Assembly (NCBI RefSeq): GCF_037038585.1
Contig: NC_092520.1
Span: 146,319,104 to 146,383,103, forward strand
Reading direction: 5' to 3'
Source of the DNA: Patagioenas fasciata
Taxonomy: Eukaryota > Chordata > Aves > Columbiformes > Columbidae
Length of the DNA stretch: 64,000 nt
How positions within the stretch are numbered: position 1 is the first letter of the stretch; the number at the start of each line of letters is the position of its first letter. The position numbers were made by a program, and so were the translations under genes. Shown here one piece after another: positions 48,121 to 59,400 of this stretch. The notes below the pieces were generated by a model that saw only the letters and a program-made list of their open reading frames with translations, had not been told where the DNA came from and ran no database searches.

Positions 48121-51070
48121 AATGAATAAGCAATGGTGATTGTGAGTACTCAAAATACAAGACTGACAGCATTCATTAGAGCAAATATGAAATTCTATTC
48201 ACAGGCACATGTACCTTATCATTTTGGGTGAATAATCAAGTGATACCATTTAGTGGATGTCTCCAGTAGACAGTTATAAATCCACTCTGGCAGTGAAAAA
48301 AATATGTTCCAACTTTTGGTGATGTCTGCAAGACAATAAATGCTCTGGGAATAAGTTAAACAGACCTTTGTCAGTCATCACAATTATAATGACAAAAAGA
48401 GCATGGAAACAGGCAACTGGAACTGTTGCAGGTGAAGGCTGAAAAAGGGGGAAAAGGAGCCTTAGCAGGCCTGTAACTGGTATAGGTTATGTTGGTGGCT
48501 CAATAGAAAACTGGATAGAAGGTTTATCCCTTGAGATATGACGAAATTGATTATATAAAATTTATTTTAAATTTCCTTGATAAATTTTAATGTTAGGAAA
48601 ATATAAGAAGATGTGGGAAACAATCTCAAGCTAAATATTCAGTTGACTATTTTTCTGTATTTTTTGTTTACCATGCAACCTGGTCTCATTTTCTCTACTT
48701 TATTTATTTTTAATTAGTCTTTATTAAAAGGATCTCAGTTTCCTATCATGTGGTGATTTTTAAGACTTTTAAAGATTTTTAAGGCTCTGAATCCTCAGCA
48801 TATGATATCACTTTGTGAATAACACAACTTTGCAACATATTTTTGTTTAAATATACAAAGTCTGTATTCTTCATCTGGTCTTTTCTCTCAAGTTGTCTGG
48901 CTGATTTTGTCTGCAATCTGTGTAGTCATATGAGCCTGATCTGGAAACAACCAATTAGCTTAGATTGTCCCTCCTCTTGCCAATGTGGAATATAGTTCCC
49001 CAGACAGAAGACACATGCTTGATTTTAGCCAAAAGCTCAGAAAAAGCCTCCTGATCTTCACCAACTGAAATTCAAACTCTCATCCGCTATTAATACATAT
49101 TCAGCAAATGATTACCGGAACATCTGCTCATGCCCAGTAAATTTTTACTTCCTTCTCTTAGTGTTACCTTCCCCAGTGGATGGATGAGAGACATTCTGCA
49201 GCTTGTTCTGCTCTTAAAAATAACATCAGTCCATGTTAGCTGAAAAGGAGGTAGTGATCTTTGTGGTTCATGTTGCAGCTATAAAGGAAATAAGAATGAT
49301 ATGATTGCAATATGAACAGTAGGGTTTCCATCTAACTTTGTTTTTCGTTCATTTGTTGTTTTATTCAGGAAACATCATGAAACATTCAGGAAATGCGTGT
49401 AATGTGTGTAATGCATATAAGCATTTATACACTTTGAAAATATGAAATACTGATTCCAAAATTCTGATAGCACTGTAATATGACAGCTTTATTTGGAAAT
49501 CAATGTAAATAGTAGGAAAAATAAAACAAAACAAAACAATTCACTGTGGCTGAGTAGAGAGGTTTTTCTGAAGTAAATGTGCAACAATATTTTTTTTAGA
49601 TTTAGACCTACCTTCAGACTGTGACTCATATTTCTCTTTTTAAAAATTTTCTTAAGCATTTTGGTAAAAAGAAATTTCTTGGAGTCAATTTCCAACATAA
49701 GATTCAATATTTCCATAAGTATATGCTATGTTTCCAGTTTTGTAGTTATGCTGCTTGTTCATTATAGTGACAATAATCTATGTGCATTAGCATGCTTTCT
49801 CTAGACTTATGCAACTGTTTGTACATTTAACAGTCATCTGCTCACAGGTGGACACCCAAGATTTGTATTTAACCTCAACATGTAACCCGACTATATTCCT
49901 CATTAAAATGGAGACCCTACCTCAGCTTTCTTGTCTCACTTCTAAATTTCAGGACACATGAAGAAATGCAAATAGAGATTTATGCTCCACTGAAGGAAGT
50001 GGACTATTCTGATCCTTACACACAGATGAGTGGGAAAATGCAAAGTGACAGCGTACCACAGCAATAAAGCCCCCAAATTGACACAGCTATGCAAAAATCA
50101 TTAACCTTATGATTTCTTCCCTGGATCTATGTAAAATCTTTCAAGCCTGCTCCTGTCCACTTCCATGTCTTTTCCAAAGTATGTCCTCAGATCTTCTTTC
50201 TAATCTGCCTCCTGCTTTTTATTCTGTGTATTTCCACAGAAACCATTAATTTGTATAATTTACTGATATAATTCATTTTTGTACATTGAGAAAAAGTCTG
50301 TATCAACCTGTCGACTTTTCATTTTCATGCTTTTTGCAGGAGTGCTGCTTTCTGATCTCAGAGTGCCTTTGTGTAGGTCACATATGCTACCAGGACAGGA
50401 CCCTTTCAATAGCCCAGATCGCAGCAAACTAGATGTACAGAGGCCCTCTTGTGTAGTCTTGTGCCTCTGCACAGCATAACTACTTATTTACATAAACATT
50501 AGGCTCATGTCTCTCTTCAGAAGTTAAATTTGAATGATTTGTTTGGGATTGCTACTCCAGCTGCAGAATTTTAGGGCAGTGAATGCTGGCCCTGATTGCC
50601 TGTAAGGAACTTCTGATCTGATAAAGTCTTCAGGAAATAGTTGGGCAAAACTGAAAATGTGAACCTAAAGTAAAGCTCAACCAGAGCAGAAGAAATATTT
50701 TTTTCTTTGTTGGTTTAGACAGGCACAAAAGCCCCTAATGAACTCAGATGACTTCCAAAATAACTGAGTGTGGAAGCTGCAGCCCGGGGGCTTCTGGTTC
50801 ACACAGTTCCAAAATCTGGGATTGTAGTCTTCTGTCTTCATGGTGCATACACAGTTACACTGTAGGCAGAAGATTAATGGATTTTAGAGCAGGTAAAGAT
50901 TCAGCTTTTAAAGAAAAGGTCACTTTTAAACCCAATTGTAGCAGAAGTTGGTTATTCTCTGTGATTGCCTACTGTTGCATGTTTTAGTTAGAGTTGACAT
51001 CTTGAAACCTTATTACTATGTTCTGTTGGATAATATTGAAATACATTGTTTCCACTATTTTATGTTACAG

Positions 51071-51169
51071 AATAAAAGCCAAGGATTGAGTTTTGTCCGT
51101 ATACATGCACCTTGGCAAGTACTTAGTCGAGAAGCGGAACTCCATAAAATAAAAATGCCTACTAAAAAG
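51071..51169 (+). CDS. ANO2: ANO2 coding exon ([10 protein letters not shown])
   Basis: This 33-codon exon lies between TATGTTACAG and a perfect GTAAGT and is on codon boundaries at both ends. It begins [20 protein letters not shown] and ends IKMPTKK. The block F-V-(K/R)-I-H-A-P-W is the most conserved feature of the anoctamin N-terminal domain. NKSQG and APWQVL match ANO2 more closely than ANO1 (APWNVL) by recall. It continues directly from EKDPE of the previous exon. Confidence 0.95.
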
Positions 51170-52864
51170 GTAAGTATCTTCCATCTTCTATGGAGTTGTA
51201 TGAATGAAGAAGGGTGAATCAGAATGGTAGTTAAATGTACAGAATCCCGTAGAGTTACTTTATTTCAAAGCCAGGACAAAGGAACTGCTAGGCCTATGCT
51301 TTCAAGTTACTAATTATTTTGAGATGATTTACTGCTCAGAATCAGATTTAAGATGGGATTTTCAAGGTGATTTCAAAGGCCACAGAGGCAGCTGGCTGAC
51401 AGACGACATTCAGAAGAGTGATGACAGAAGTGAGTTTTAAGGAGGGTTTTGAGAACTGAGAAGTCACTGGATGTTTGGATTTTTGTCAAGGAACTTTCCT
51501 CAAAGATGAAGTACAGGATGGGAGATAGAATGATGGCTGGTCATTGCCTTAAGATTTCTCTAAAGTCTGGAGATGCTGAGAAAGTCTGTTTTAGTGCTAT
51601 CAATGACTTAGTCCATTCAGACTTGCCCATTGTCAGGAGAACTTTGGCTCACTATCCTCTTTACAGTCATAGTAATTGAGAATATCTAGAGTTTCCAGTG
51701 AAGTTGCTGGAAAATATAAATTCTGAAAAGCAGATCCAGAAATTTGTGGTCCTTCAATGGTTCAGTATGCTGGCTAACAACTCCACTAAGGTTAGTGCAA
51801 CTGCCTTGTGCTTTCAGTTAGTGATACTCATCGGCTGAACTACTGATTTTATTTTTTCCCACAAGGTTGTTGTTGTTTTCTTTGTTGCCTCTTTTTTTTT
51901 CTTTTTTTTTTTTTTTTTTTTTTTTCCAAAATGGTTGTTTCCACTCAGCAAAAGATTTGAAAAGGAATAGGTTTGGACAGCTACAGTACCTCTGTTGTTT
52001 TTGTCATGTTGATAGATGTCTAGGCCATTTCTAGAAATGGACTTACATATTCAACTGCTCTCTTTGATCCCTTCTCAACTTTGTTCCTTTTGTGTGTTTT
52101 AGTGCCTGCTAATTTCTCCCTCCTTTTTCCCTTCTGGGAATTTTTCCCTCTTAGCTTTTTGCAGATGCACCAAAGCAAATTTTGCACTATTTTAACTGAG
52201 GAACGTTGCCATCGTATTGTTCCACGTTAGGGTCTCCAGGAGCCAATAGTCTCTGGTGGCCACCCTAGTCACAAATAGTTCTACATCCCCTTCGCTTCTC
52301 TGAAAGGGATAAAAAATGCACAGTAAATCATAAAGCCCTAAAGACACTAAATCATCTGGGGTAAAGACATCTGAAAATATCATCAAATTACTTCACTTAA
52401 CTCTTATCTATTACATTATTTATGTCATCATTTTCTTTAAAGCAACAAATTTCAATGAACTAATCAGGTCTGTGCACACTTCATGTGGAATGTGATTGTC
52501 ATATATTGAAATTTATTGGATAGTATGACAAATATTCAATGAGCAAATGGACATGCAGTCATTGATTAGACAGTTATGAAAACAGTACTCAAGTTTGTAC
52601 CTGTAATATCTTTTGGTGTATAGAAGATCAAATTAAATATGTCTACCAATAAGGAAACCAGACCTCAATTTCCCTGAAAATTCACTCTAGGGTAATAAGT
52701 TGTTTTGTGTAACTTAAAAGTATTATGATATTTTTAAGGAGAAAACTTCTGACAGCTCTTATAGACTACATTATTTTTTTTGTTATCTCAACAGCAGAAA
52801 TGGAGCGTTACCAATGTACTATGAGAAAGCAAGCATGACAGGAAAACTATGTTCATGTCTTAAG

Positions 52865-52897
52865 TTTTGTTTTGTTTTGTTTTGTTTCGTTTTGTTT
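52865..52897 (+). repeat. (TTTTG)n microsatellite
   Basis: About six TTTTG units, one with a G-to-C change (TTTCG). Confidence 0.85.
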
Positions 52898-53179
52898 TTC
52901 CATTAAAGACAGATAGTAGAGGAATTTCCTGTAAAGAAAACAAAAATCAGCCAGCAACCACTACGAATAAGATTATGTTTTTGTTCAGAGAGACAAAAGA
53001 TTGTTTTCAGGGTACATTAGGTATTTTCTGTGATGCTATTTTTATTTATTTGAACATCCAATGAAACCATAAACACAGCATTTTCAGTGGAAAATATTTA
53101 TCCACTTCCAAACATGTTGAGAAAAAAAAGTCAGAAAAACTGTTACTTTAGATTTCAAGAGAGCACACTTTAAGCTACT

Positions 53180-53393
53180 CAGCAATCTAGTTAGCAGTGT
53201 CTCCTTTGAAGGTTTAGGGGTCCATGAGTGCTAGTCACTTTCTAAGAAGCAGCTTTTAAAAGCACAGGAGCAGGTAATTCCAGCATAAGAAGCACCTTTT
53301 AAAGGCACAGGAGCAGGCAATTCCAGTATATCATAAGTCAAAGAAATGGGGCACAAAACCAGTTGGTTGAACAGGGAACTCTTTATGGAGCTC
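53180..53393 (+). mobile_element. CR1 ORF2 fragment, + strand, with 43-bp duplication
   Basis: Translation in mixed frames gives GLGVHEC, LLKAQEQ and then KSKKWG...LNRELFMELKKK, which match the CR1 ORF2 segment after the endonuclease (compare [19 protein letters not shown] in the long copy). A 43-bp tandem duplication (53244-53286 and 53287-53329, four differences) lies in it and breaks the frame. The fragment ends where the polypurine tract starts. The left edge is approximate. Confidence 0.7.
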
Positions 53394-53626
53394 AAGAAGA
53401 AAAAGAAAGGGAAAGGGAAAGGGAAAGGGAAAGGGAAAGGGAAAGGGAAAGGGAAAGGGAAAGGGAAGGAAAGGAAAGGAAAGGAAAGGAAAGGAAAGGA
53501 AAGGAAAGGAAAGGAAAGGAAAGGAAAGGAAAGGAAAGGAAAGGAAAGGAAAGGAAAGGAAAGGAAAGGAAAGGAAAGGAAAGGAAAGGAAAGGAAAGGA
53601 AAGGAAAGGAAAAAAGAAAGAGAAAG
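53394..53626 (+). repeat. 233-bp polypurine tract, (GGGAAA)n then (GGAAA)n
   Basis: Every base on the + strand from 53394 to 53626 is A or G. About ten GGGAAA units (from 53409) switch at about 53466 to roughly 28 GGAAA units, ending in A-rich purines. Open frames in it (KGKGKG, EREREK) are a by-product of the repeat. It begins at a purine-rich Lys codon run of CR1 (ELKKKKK), which may have seeded it. Confidence 0.97.
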
Positions 53627-54735
53627 TTTTGTCTCACAGGGGCAAGAGGATGCTGGGGCAAGATTTAACAGGTCTCATTTGGAGACCTTTAAACTAGATT
53701 CAAAGGGGGATGGGATTGTAGGTTGGCCTGCACCAGTGGAGCAGCAGTCTGGAATTGATGAAGACTGTGAGGTCTCCCATCCCACTAGGGTGAAATCAGT
53801 GTGCTCAGCTCTCTCCCTGAAATGCGTGTGCACCAACGCACGCAGCATGGGGAGTAAGCAGGAGGAGTTAGAAACCTGTGTTCGGTCAGGAGATTAGGAT
53901 CCGGTGGCAATTCTAGACATGGTGGGACAGCTCACATGACTAGAATGTGGTCATGGATGGCTATGTCCTTCTCAGGAAAGACAGGTCAGCAAGGCAAGGT
54001 GGTGCAGTTGCTCTTTACGTGAGAGAGCATCTACAATGTATTGAGTACTGGTTGAACAGCAGGACTTAAAGTGTTGTAGTGAACTGGACTGCATTTGGCT
54101 GGTGAGTAGTCTCCAGCACTGTTCCTCAGGGCTCAAATCTATGGCCAGTTATTCTCAAAATATTTATTAATGATCTAGATGCAGGAGTTGAATTCACTTT
54201 TAGCAAGTTTGCTGATGATACTAGGCTTGGAGGTGATATTGACCCTCTTAGGGGACAAGAGGCCTTGCAGAGATATCTAAGTAGATTGGATCATTTGGCA
54301 ATAATCAACAGCATGAAATTCAACAAGAACAGATGCCAGATTCTCTGCCTGGGACAGAGTAATGTCAGGCACAAGTTTAAATTTGGAGAGGAGCAGCTAA
54401 AAAACAGACCTGCAGAATGGGACCTAGGGGTGCTGGTAAACAGGAGGCTCAGTGTGAGTCAGGGGTGTGTGCCCTGGCAGCCAAGAGGGCAAACAGCACC
54501 CTGAGGTGCATAAAACACAGCATAACCAGCCAGTGAAAAGAGGTGATTATCCTGCTGTATTCTGTCTTTGGTACAGCCTGAACTTGAGCGCTGTGTGCAG
54601 TCATGGGCTCCACAACTTAAGAAGGATGCAAAGGTCCCTGAATGTGTCCAGAGGAGGGCAACAAAAGTGCTGGAAGGGCTGGAAGGAATGTCCTATGAGG
54701 GGGACATAAACTCACATTTGGTGAGGTTGTCTGCG
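53627..54735 (+). mobile_element. CR1 copy with internal deletion, + strand
   Basis: The left end encodes the CR1 ORF1 terminus (LSHRGKRMLGQ-like), then the ORF2 leader (FKLDSKGDGIV, CTNARSMGSKQEELE) and the start of the endonuclease (to about 54045). It then jumps to the reverse transcriptase end: S-VPQGS at about 54109, SKFADDTRLGG, then MKFNKNRCQILCLGQSN. The C-terminal part ([15 protein letters not shown]) follows in another frame and ends near 54735 without the CR1 3' tail. Comparison with the long copy shows about 1.7 kb missing inside. It has many stops and shifts and is inactive. Confidence 0.85.
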
Positions 54736-55310
54736 TTTCAGGAAAAATACCTTCATATCTCTGAAAAACTCCCTAGCACTTTGCGTCAATTTGATCAGCA
54801 AAAGCTAGGTCCTTGCACTTAAACCTGACACATGGTCATGAGCCTGGGCATTCTCGCTTCTAATGACATGTGTACACATGCTATCAGACCATACTAGCAA
54901 CAGCTACCTAGGAATAATTTACTCTTCTGGGGCAGTATAATAGGCAGCAGGTAAAGTCCCTTCCTGCATTGTCTGCTCCCTCCATTCCCAGTTGCAAAGT
55001 CAAAATAATTACTCTACCTTTCTGTCATCTTCCTGCAGCTCCTTGTTTAGTTAGTAAGGATGTTTCTCGAATTAACAGTTCTGCACTGAGTTTTTCTTCT
55101 GAAAGTTGCTTGTGAACAACAAGAACTTCTCTTTCTAACTGAAACTTTTATGAATTAATATGCTTGCTGTTATATATGAATATGTCTTTAGAGAAGACAC
55201 TTATTTTCATTACAGATTTAAACACACATGTACAGCAAATTATTTTTGTTCATTTGTTTTAGTGGATTTTTTCAAGTGACATTCTAATGAACAATATTTT
55301 GTTTGCTCAG

Positions 55311-55462
55311 ATGTATGAAATCACAGAAGAAGGGGGAATACTCAAAACATTAAATGAAATATGGTGCAAATTGACTGATCCTCTGCAACCCCAGGTGCCA
55401 CAACAAGAAAATACCAAAATGAAAAGCCTGTCTTATCCATTTTCCAGAGAGAAAATATATTT
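55311..55462 (+). CDS. ANO2: ANO2 coding exon (SYPFSREK)
   Basis: This 152-bp exon runs from GTTTGCTCAG to GTGAGT, starts on a codon boundary and ends with two bases of a Leu codon (TT). It encodes MYEITEEGGILKTLNEIW and later KMKSLSYPFSREKIY. SYPFSREK is a hallmark of ANO1/ANO2. MYEI after PTKK joins the previous exon without a gap. The region belongs to the cytosolic N-terminal domain. Confidence 0.95.
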
Positions 55463-56744
55463 GTGAGTACTTAAAATTGTAATAAGCACTGAAGGAAGCT
55501 ATAGCATCATTTTTAGTGTTGTCATTTTTTCTACCTGAATTTCAATGAAAATTCAGAAATTTATTGAGTGTTTCTGGAAATCCTGAGGAAATATCCAAGT
55601 TGTCAGATTATTCCTGGATAAGACTTCCAAGTGATAAAAACATACATCTGCATAAAATTAGATTTTTTGAAGACCAAGTAAATAGATTTGAAGTAAATGA
55701 ACATGCATTGTCACTGAGTTCAGTTTCAGAGGATTAATAGAAATCTAAGTTGCAGAGACTTTCTGCCAGTGTTCTACTTCCTTCTGCTGGGCAAGGCACT
55801 GGAAGCAGTGCAACAAATAAAATACCTATGTTTTTAGCTGGAACTGTAAAAATCCTAACATCAAATCCCTGATTATTTGGTTAAGGATATTTCTCCCTGT
55901 TTTGAAAAAAGAAAGAGCTAGTAAAAATTGCATAATATTTTTCCTCTTGATAGATTTATTATAGTAATTAAAACTTGGTTAATAATATGTGAGGAATTCT
56001 TGACACCTGCCCTTTCACTCAGAATAATATTTCTTGTCACAGTTTGACATAAAACACTCCTCTTCTTTTATTTATTTATTTAACTATTTTATTTTTTTTC
56101 CCCACACGGGTGTCTCTTTGTATTTATATTTGACAAATAAAATTCAGTAATAAATATAATGACCCACCATGTCATTTATTGTCCTGACTATTTTAATTAA
56201 TACTGAATACAAGTCAAATAGATTGAGAGGAATAAATTGGGATGGCTAATTTCACATATGATGATTTTAAGGTTTACAGGAATGCATAACTCTAGTGGAA
56301 TAATTATTTGAAAGCAAGTAAAATGTTGACTGGTTAGTTGCCTGGAAAAGAGTAATGAACATCTGCATAAGGGTAGTTAAAACCTAATAACATAACCTCA
56401 GAATGTTACAGTGTTGAGGGTATGTTATAAGGAAAAGATTAAAAGGTCATCTTGTGTAAACAATAGACAAGCTCTCCTTACTCAAAAGGCATTTTACATT
56501 AGTTAATATTTTTTCCATTCTTATGCCCACTATGATTGCAATCTAGGTAGAACTCTGAATGACTAGACCTTAAATAGCACAGCCTATTATGCTGTACTAT
56601 TTCATTTGTATTTCCTTTAAGAATCTGTTTTTCTTACTTGCTGTGGTTTCTAAACGATTTCTAAATCAGAATCTTATATTTTACCTTCCTCATTATTATC
56701 ATGTCTGAAAACACAACTGATTTTTTCTCCTTCCAATGTTTTAG
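55463..56744 (+). other. ANO2: ANO2 intron
   Basis: A 1.3-kb GT-AG intron, AT-rich, with no recognised repeat or gene. Confidence 0.9.
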
Positions 56745-56799
56745 GTATAACGTTAAAGACAAAGACACCTTTTTTGACAATGCTACTCGTAGCCGAATT
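56745..56799 (+). CDS. ANO2: ANO2 coding exon (DKDTFFDNATRSRI)
   Basis: This 55-bp exon begins with G, which completes TTG (Leu) from the previous exon, then reads YNVKDKDTFFDNATRSRI and stops on a codon boundary at GTAAGT. The acceptor is TTCCAATGTTTTAG. The DKDTFFDNATRSRI motif is the ANO2 form of the conserved D-K-D-x-F-F-D block. Confidence 0.95.
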
Positions 56800-57686
56800 G
56801 TAAGTAAACAAAAGTAACATATAATTGACCTCTTGTGCTGAATGGGATTTGATTTAATAAAGAGCGTTGGTGACTATTTTGCTAATTTCAGCTGCTTTGT
56901 ATTTCTCTGCTCCTGCAAAACACTATGCAGTCATAACTATGTAAGAGATACCCTCCTGGAGCTGCCCATTGGTCTAGGAGTTGGAGATGCTCTGTAGGGA
57001 AACACTGGTACCAACTCCTCTCCATAGTTCGAAGTTGTTATTAAGCCCTGTTTCCTAATCTTTAACCAGATTTTATTCCATAAGAGGACCTCCTGTAGAA
57101 TCCTGTAGTAACTGCCTAGCTCCAGCAATCTTTGGTGAGAAACCTTGTATAATGTTGCTGAGATCCTGCTATGTTTCTAGGATGTTGGTGAGTCAAGATT
57201 CCTCTTTACGTATGCAAAGCCAACTCCTCCGTAACACATTATGTTCATCCATACACACTTAGCTTTCATAGATATGACATACTTAGCAATCACTTTATGT
57301 GCACCTTGATGTTATACTTCCAAATATGAAAGATTTTTTTTTTTTTACAAAGTTGAATTTTGTTTTGATTTTCCTTACTGTAAAATTATAATTTTACCTG
57401 AAGTTCTTATACTTCATTTAGCTTTGAAAGAATGTGACACAGCAGGACCTAACCTACAGATATCAGGGCAGATAATCCACCAGTAAGAGTTGTCATAGCA
57501 TTTTTAAGCATTAACTAGCGGCTTCAAGCCAGGCATTTATATATAAGTAAAACATATGATTTAAATGTAGATGCAAATGAGCTCTATAGAAGCCTGTTAT
57601 TTTAAAGATTTATATTATTGCTAGATCCATGATTAAAATTATGCTAAAAGACAATTTGTGTGCTATATCACTGCTCTTTTCCACAG
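56800..57686 (+). other. ANO2: ANO2 intron
   Basis: A 0.9-kb GT-AG intron with a T-run near 57331-57342. Nothing else is recognised. Confidence 0.9.
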
Positions 57687-57735
57687 GTACATGAAATTTT
57701 GAAGCGCACACCTACAAGGGCCAGAAACAGCATGG
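57687..57735 (+). CDS. ANO2: ANO2 coding exon (VHEILKRT)
   Basis: This 49-bp exon starts on a codon boundary after CTTTTCCACAG and ends with one extra G before GTAAGG. It reads VHEILKRTPTRARNSMG. VHEILKRT is the conserved block linking the N-terminal domain towards the first membrane helix. The Thr-Pro-Thr stretch replaces an Ala-Cys/Thr-Cys type stretch that I recall from mammalian ANO1/2. Confidence 0.94.
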
Positions 57736-58573
57736 GTAAGGAGGAGGGAAGATAATTCTACATGCTGTTTTAAAAGGAATTGTTTAGATATCTCACAGAA
57801 TATTTTATTTTCTAGCAGAACATAAAAGTATGCTTGCACATTTCCAAAAAAATAGAGATTGAAACAAATGTTTTTTTCTGAGGAATAAAATCAGACTTTC
57901 TGGTCCGTGGTTTGGATAGGACAAGGCAATGGGAGCTTACTTTTTATTTCTACAGCTGCAGGGTCCAGCATATAACTTGCTTTCATGAGTTGCTATAAAA
58001 TTGGATTTGGATATTATATGATCTGCTTCTGAAAATTCAGATGTCAACTGCAATATGTTGCATTATTTCTTCTGGGAGCAGATTTTTCTTGCCATTTCAA
58101 TAAAATAATAGATCTTTCCAGGTTATTTTTATCACCGCATCTTTAAAAATTTTGTCCATGAACTGCACAATGAAACATGGTTAAACTACGACTGTTGAAG
58201 ACATTGTGTGATACTTCTGGGGTAACCCTGAAATATTTGAAGCTTTTGTCTTCTTGAGATTCAGAACATGGGCAAGTGTACTTATTTTATTTTCTCTACT
58301 ATTTTCTTTCATCCATCATGATATCATAACATGCGTCTCTCTAGTGGAGAAGAAGCAATAGTACTTGTCTGGCATGTTTTCTGGAGGTCCTTCTGTAATT
58401 TTGGCCACTTATGTGCAGATCGCAATATGATAGGATAATATATCTGCAAAGAAAAAATGTGCTATAGCAACAAATTCCTGCACAGTCTTGGTGTAACTGT
58501 GCAATGAAGCTGCAGTAACAAATTTCTTTGGGACAGCAGCTGGAGTGAAAAACACATTAATTTAGGTTTCCCT

Positions 58574-58665
58574 GAAAAAAAAAAAAAAAAAAAAAAGTTT
58601 TGTTTTGTTTTGCTTTGTTTTTTTTTTTTTCCAAATTATATATAAAAAAAAAAAACAACAAAAAC
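58574..58665 (+). repeat. A-run, (TTTTG)n, T-run, A-run complex
   Basis: An A-run of about 23 bases is followed by TTTTG units, a T-run and a second A-run, so the stretch can fold back on itself. Confidence 0.85.
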
Positions 58666-58799
58666 CAAACCAAAATACTTTCTCTTTTTCAACAAAAAAT
58701 AATTGGCTTTCTCCAGAACAAATATTTGAAGTTAAATTTTCCTTTAGAAAAAGCGTAAAGATGATTGAGAAAATGTCAGGCATTCTTCATTAAGGTGCA

Positions 58800-58905
58800 T
58801 AGACGAGGTTCTTAAGGATATTGTTTAGTGCTAGCTAGAGTTAGGTTATGGTTGGACTCATTGATTTGAGGGTCTCTTCCAACTTAAATGATTGTATGAT
58901 TCTAA
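58800..58905 (+). mobile_element. CR1-type 3' tail, + strand
   Basis: The blocks GTTTAGTGCTAGCTAGAGTT, GGTTGGACTCATTGAT, GAGGGTCTCTTCCAACTT and GATTGTATGATTCTA match the CR1 3' end, including its terminal 8-bp type repeats. Only the last about 100 bp is present, so it is a strongly 5'-truncated insertion. Confidence 0.8.
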
Positions 58906-59364
58906 GATTTCTAAAACATTGTTCAGCTGGTGTCTGTTTTGTTCACTGTTTTGTTCTGCTCAAAGGCTCTGGGGGGGCAGCAGAAATGAATGGTATCTTA
59001 TTGTGCTGGATTGCTCCACTTGACATCCAGGGAACCCTCCTGGTGTCTGGAGAGACCATGAGTTCCCTGGGAGCTGTGGCGCCTGTGCAAGTAGATGTCT
59101 CTAGAGTGCAGGATTTTAGAGACAAGGCAGTGTAAGGTATGTAAAATAAGAAACCTGAAGTCCAGCAGGGACACTAAGCCTATTGACAGAAAAGCCAGCC
59201 CCTAGAGCTGAGAAGAAGTCCATCCTACCAGGACACAGTAGGAGGGGAGGGTGCATTTTACCAACAATTTTTTCCTCTTACAGGTTTTGTCCATTTTAAT
59301 ATCTTGTTCTGGTTTATAGTGTAACAAAAGCCGTGATTAGAGATTAAAGCACTAGCAGGGATTT

Positions 59365-59400
59365 TTTGTTTGTTTGTTTGTTTTTGTTTGTTTGTTTGTG
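59365..59400 (+). repeat. (TTTG)n microsatellite
   Basis: About eight TTTG units with one longer T stretch in the middle. Confidence 0.85.

Larger units (their letters stand above)
23776..51070 (+). other. ANO2: Long ANO2 intron (27.3 kb)
   Basis: This intron joins two codon-boundary exons of the ANO2 N-terminal domain. It carries most repeats of the window: the CR1 at 26302, the hAT-like MITE at 33909, the tRNA-like sequence at 35599, the deleted CR1 at 35840, old L3-like and MIR-like relics at 42.5-48.1 kb, and A-rich tracts near 24491, 27100, 27615 and 32635. Between 36200 and 37550 several overlapping short frames occur, but I recognise no protein in them. I see no nested gene. Confidence 0.85.
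51170..55310 (+). other. ANO2: ANO2 intron with CR1 pieces and polypurine tract
   Basis: This 4.1-kb GT-AG intron holds a T-run at about 51893-51925, a (TTTTG)n at 52865-52897, and the CR1-polypurine-CR1 complex at 53180-54735. The rest shows nothing recognisable. Confidence 0.9.

Noticed and set aside
53346..53897. 183-residue open frame rich in KGKGKG and ERKGKE
   Set aside because: It is the translation of the purine microsatellite with CR1 remnants at both ends, not a gene. The minus-strand SFPFL frame is its mirror image.
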